A DNA stretch of 64,000 nucleotides from Marisa cornuarietis. Taxonomy: Eukaryota > Mollusca > Gastropoda > Architaenioglossa > Ampullariidae. The notes beneath the pieces are model-generated. The model was not told the DNA's origin. It saw nothing but the letters and a program-made list of their open reading frames with translations, and searched no databases. Location: assembly GCA_004794655.1 (NCBI GenBank), contig SMMW01000555.1:1674001-1738000 (forward strand). The letters run 5' to 3'. The translations under genes were made by a program, and so were the position numbers. Positions 60,566 through 64,000 of this stretch are shown here, piece by piece (the stretch's first letter is position 1; the number at the start of each line of letters is the position of its first letter).

Positions 60566-61362
60566 TGTTGGGGAACGGACAAACTCCACTGACAGAGCAC
60601 ACCTGCAAGCACTGTTCCACACGTATTCTTTCTGACATAAAATCACTAACACCTGTACGTGGGCTCAAACGTTTCTAATAATCGGGTGAACTAACAATAT
60701 ATTCTTTACTAAATAACAAAAGAAAAGCTCATCATAAATATTATTCTCTAATTAAAAGCCTATAATCATCATACAGAAAATATTCTATACTGAATCCACT
60801 CCAAATCAAATGTCTACAAGCAGTTTATATTAAAAGTCTGTTTTTTCTTCAAGTTCTCTCTTCCTCGATGACGGGACATACACTCTCTTCCTTGTTGACG
60901 GGTCCTATACTACTTGCTGTTGTTGGTGGGGGGTTTGACACAGCAAACAGTTCCACTCTTACAGTCTTGTTCACTGGCGTTGATCATACAGACAGCATAA
61001 ATCGATGAAACAACTCCGACAGTCTTATCGGCAGACGATTGATCAAGTCAAGAATAATTCCCACAGTAGTTAAACGTAATCCACACAGTTATAAAATCTT
61101 CCCAGGAGAACACACAGTTAATATTCCACACAGTTAATATTCCGCACAGTTAATATTCGAAACAGTTTCAATTCTGACCTCTTTCACAAATTCTTCCTTG
61201 TACCAGACTCTCACTTCTGCTTCTCTCTTCCAGTTCCTAATTCCCGCCCCCTATCTAAACATCAAATTCAGGGGTGGCAATCCCTACTAATACAAGAAAA
61301 CAATACAGGGTGACAACCTCGTTACACCAAACATTCAGGGGTGGTAACCCATGTTCCTAACA
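60566..61362. mobile_element. possible solo LTR
   Basis: Starts TGTTGGGGAACGG and ends CATGTTCCTAACA, so the ends are short inverted repeats of the TG...CA type, about 0.8 kb apart. The 5-bp flanks are tctac and tcttc (four of five agree). No coding part or second LTR was seen. Confidence 0.35.
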
Positions 61363-61798
61363 TCTTCCGGTGAAGTGAACTCCTGTGTGTCGGACACTAA
61401 CTCACCTGACCGTTCATACAGGATTACCAGAACGTCGGAGCGACAAAGTAGATAGGTGACATTGCCGGGTAGACCCTAACTTTTCATCAGTAATTTGACA
61501 GTTCTCTATTTCTTTTCCATTTCATTTATTCCTTTCTTTCAAAATATTAAATGTTGGAATCGTTGGCCGGGCCTTTTTATGTGTGAAAAGGGAAGAAGAG
61601 TGCGGCGAGAGTAGCTAAATGTAGATGTATATACAGACCGCACCGTGAAGAGGAAACCTCCTCGTTGTGGGGCGGGGGGAGGAAACAGGGACTAGTCCGC
61701 AGGAAATCCTACCTCGACTGCACAGGCGACCGACGCCACCTGTGCACCCGCCTTTTGTGAGCAAGGGCATAGCTAGGTGGTTATAGTAGTAGTTTCCA
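61363..61798. other. repeat-derived block between unit-3 segments
   Basis: Plus frame at about 61650-61785 reads EETGTSPQEILPRLHRRP then VSKGIARWL and a stop, a phrase that I associate with repeat-derived hypothetical proteins of molluscs, perhaps the 5' part of a LINE. Weak. Confidence 0.3.
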
Positions 61799-63370
61799 AT
61801 GGCAGATCGTTTGTTGTGTGTTAAAGAAAAGAACGAATAGAAATATGGTAATTCTGAGCGGTTAGGCTTTGCCAGCGCATATATAAGCTATTTTTTTGTA
61901 GTCATTTATACATTTGCGGTTTTCGAGGCCAAAGGACTGGAGATAAGTGCGACACCTGCCACCAGGCGGAACCGCTACGTGATTCTTGTCGTGTGACAAC
62001 CGGTAAGCTTTTCACTGGTCAGTGCCCAGTAAACCGTGTTCAGCAGCATTTTATGCTTCGCTGTTTTCCATTCCAACCTCAAGAGAGCAGTAAAACATCA
62101 TAAAATGAAAGTAAAACTACCTCCCCTATACTGCTTCCCCAGCACATACAAACAGGGCAATTCCTATGTGGATGTGTATGGGGGCGGGTGGTGATGTCAT
62201 TCAGGCGAGGACATCGTGTTTTTGTTTGCAAAAAATCTTGGGGCGGGGCTATGTAAATTTGTGAGGTTATGATGCACCGCTCTGGCGACCCTTCTCATAC
62301 CGCAACTGCTTACTTGCTACAGGACATGGCGAGTGTTATGCTCATGGTTAAGGTAAAAGCTTCTTGTTCCTAGTGATCACAATAGTCCTCACATCATCCA
62401 GATCACAGTAGGCAATTTCTGCTGAATACATTTATAATTGTGAGCATACCCATAGTAGAGTAACGTTAGTGCACTTTACACTACATTTTTGCAGACAGGA
62501 ATTCATGATGCGATAATTTGCATAGATCTGCTGTTTCTGTCTATCATGGCACGATGCATTCATTAGGCCGATTGTGTGCAAAGATAAAGGACGGACAGGA
62601 GAGAAAAAGAAGAGTGAGGAGAGAAAAAAAAGGAAAGACGAGAGATGATGTGAGACAGGAAGAGGATGAGAGATAGAACGAATGAAGGGAGAGAGACAAG
62701 AGATGAATGCATGAACAATGAGGATTTAGGAAGAAAGGCGAGATGGTGATTGGAAGGAGTAGGAGACAGAGCGAACGGCAATAGAAAGAAACAAAACAGG
62801 AGAATAGAGGACATAAAACATCTGGAGACTTTGCAAGTGGGTTATCAAATATCGTTCATCGTGTTAGATTGTCAGGGATCAGAGTTACAGCCCCTGACTG
62901 GTTAAGAGTGTGTAGTATGTAAAAAGCAAGAAAAGCGTGTGACTTAAGGAATGTTAGGAATGGAGTTAGCCCCCTTGTATGTTTTAAGCGGCAGGGATAG
63001 TGGCCCTTTAATGAACGCTTCTGAATAGGGTTTAGAACGCGTGACGAAAAACGAAGAATGTCGTCAAGTGTGGGGAGAACAGGTGGTGTGGAAGAAGAAC
63101 AGAACGTCGTCTGCGTCCGCTGTACTGCTGTGTGTATGTGCGTTAGTGGAAAATATGTCTTTCATGAACGATCAGTTATTTTCATAAGTGCTAATACAGT
63201 TTCTTTAGAAAGCGAACTTGTATCACTGAAGGAGTGAGATTCTTTTTCTAAAGGAATTCGATGATTGCTATTTGGATACTGCTTAGCAGAGGATTTTAAA
63301 CTTACACGAGTACTGTGAATGAGTGTGGCTGACCGGACCTTAACAGTGTGTTTTGATTATTTTTGTTGGA

Positions 63371-64000
63371 ACCAGAATATCGTATGGAATATTTGTACTT
63401 CCCGATCTGCTTGCCTTTTTAGAAACTGTTTGGTGTGTACATTTGAAGAAGAGTGGGATAATAGAAGGAGCTGTAGTTTATTGAAGACGGATGAGTGGAG
63501 GATGGACTGATGTATATGCTAACTAATATTTATGCTTGATTGTTGAAATTCTTTGTGATTTGTAAAAGTATTTGGAATTTGTGAATTTTGATGTTACCTT
63601 AAAAAAACGAACACGATCACCCTCCTCCCCCCAGAAATTACAGAAAGTTAGGAACCCACGTACAGGTCTTAGTACTTTGTTGCGTGAAAAAACACGCGAG
63701 GGACGCGTTGTTGGTCGGTGTGTTGTTTGTGACCTTTCTGCGCGTTGCGTTTTCTTAACAGAGCTACAGACAACAGCGGTGTCGTATTCCATGAATGTGC
63801 CTACACAAGTTTGGCGACACATGATGGAGGCTAAAAAATAAAAAACCCCAAGAGTCAATTTTTATCAGCAGCTTTCGCAGATGGTGGTTGTGAGCATGCT
63901 GCAAGTAATCTAGTTCGATTGGCTGTCCAGTAACATAAATAAATTGGTTTGACCACAGTTGAAATGCAAAGTAATCAAATATCCTAATTTCTCTACATCT
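63371..64000. other. non-coding, nothing recognised
   Basis: Overlapping frames on both strands at 63523-63858 have no recognised domain. Confidence 0.4.

Larger units (their letters stand above)
51628..63370. repeat. segmental repeat unit 3, diverged and interrupted
   Basis: The start of the unit (51628-52157) matches units 1 and 2, then a 6-kb insertion (52158-58119) intervenes. The unit resumes with the C4-like relic, the small repeated exon and 59560-60095 (counterpart of 28170-28700). After another insert it continues with blocks matching 37020-37780 (61799-62450) and 28790-29920 (62480-63370), so the order is rearranged. No intact C4-like gene is present. Confidence 0.7.

Overview
The window looks like AT-rich nuclear DNA from an animal, most probably a mollusc. 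Genes are split by introns, and microsatellites, tRNA-derived SINEs, a LINE with a target-site duplication, and DNA-transposon relics are common. The best conserved protein belongs to the short-chain collagen C4-like family, which I recall as expanded in molluscs. Nothing looks bacterial or viral. Species and gene names cannot be fixed from the sequence alone.

Layout. (1) 1-13,700 is mostly non-coding: microsatellites, a 24-bp minisatellite (781-1018), a probable hAT-type element (2502-3412), a 4.5-kb non-LTR retrotransposon on the minus strand (6316-10844) flanked by a 14-bp target duplication and broken by at least five lesions, and a tRNA-derived SINE with a 12-bp target duplication (13390-13658). 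(2) 13,751-24,206 (or 24,677), plus strand, is an unrecognised multi-exon gene assembled here from splice sites. About 20 small exons nearly all start and end in phase 1. They encode a possibly N-myristoylated acidic N-terminus followed by a long coiled coil. Most coiled-coil exons are whole multiples of 21 nt (whole heptads), and three-exon cassettes have been duplicated in tandem. (3) 25,590-63,370 is a locus of about 13-kb segmental repeats: unit 1 (about 25590-38815), unit 2 (38816-51627) and a diverged, interrupted unit 3 (51628-about 63370). Units 1 and 2 each carry one intact three-exon minus-strand gene for a secreted short-chain collagen C4-like protein (31057-35420 and 44026-48229), plus relics of related exons and a second repeated small putative exon. 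Unit 3 keeps only relics and is split by a 6-kb insertion (52158-58119) that holds a 1.47-kb tandem repeat and an orphan fragment of an SLC1 (excitatory amino acid transporter) gene.

The strongest candidate for something undescribed is the coiled-coil gene: its architecture lets exons be skipped or duplicated without losing reading frame and, mostly, without losing heptad register. The C4-like locus shows birth and decay of a secreted gene family. Because units 1 and 2 are nearly identical, the possibility that they are two haplotypes joined by the assembly must be tested before calling them a tandem duplication.
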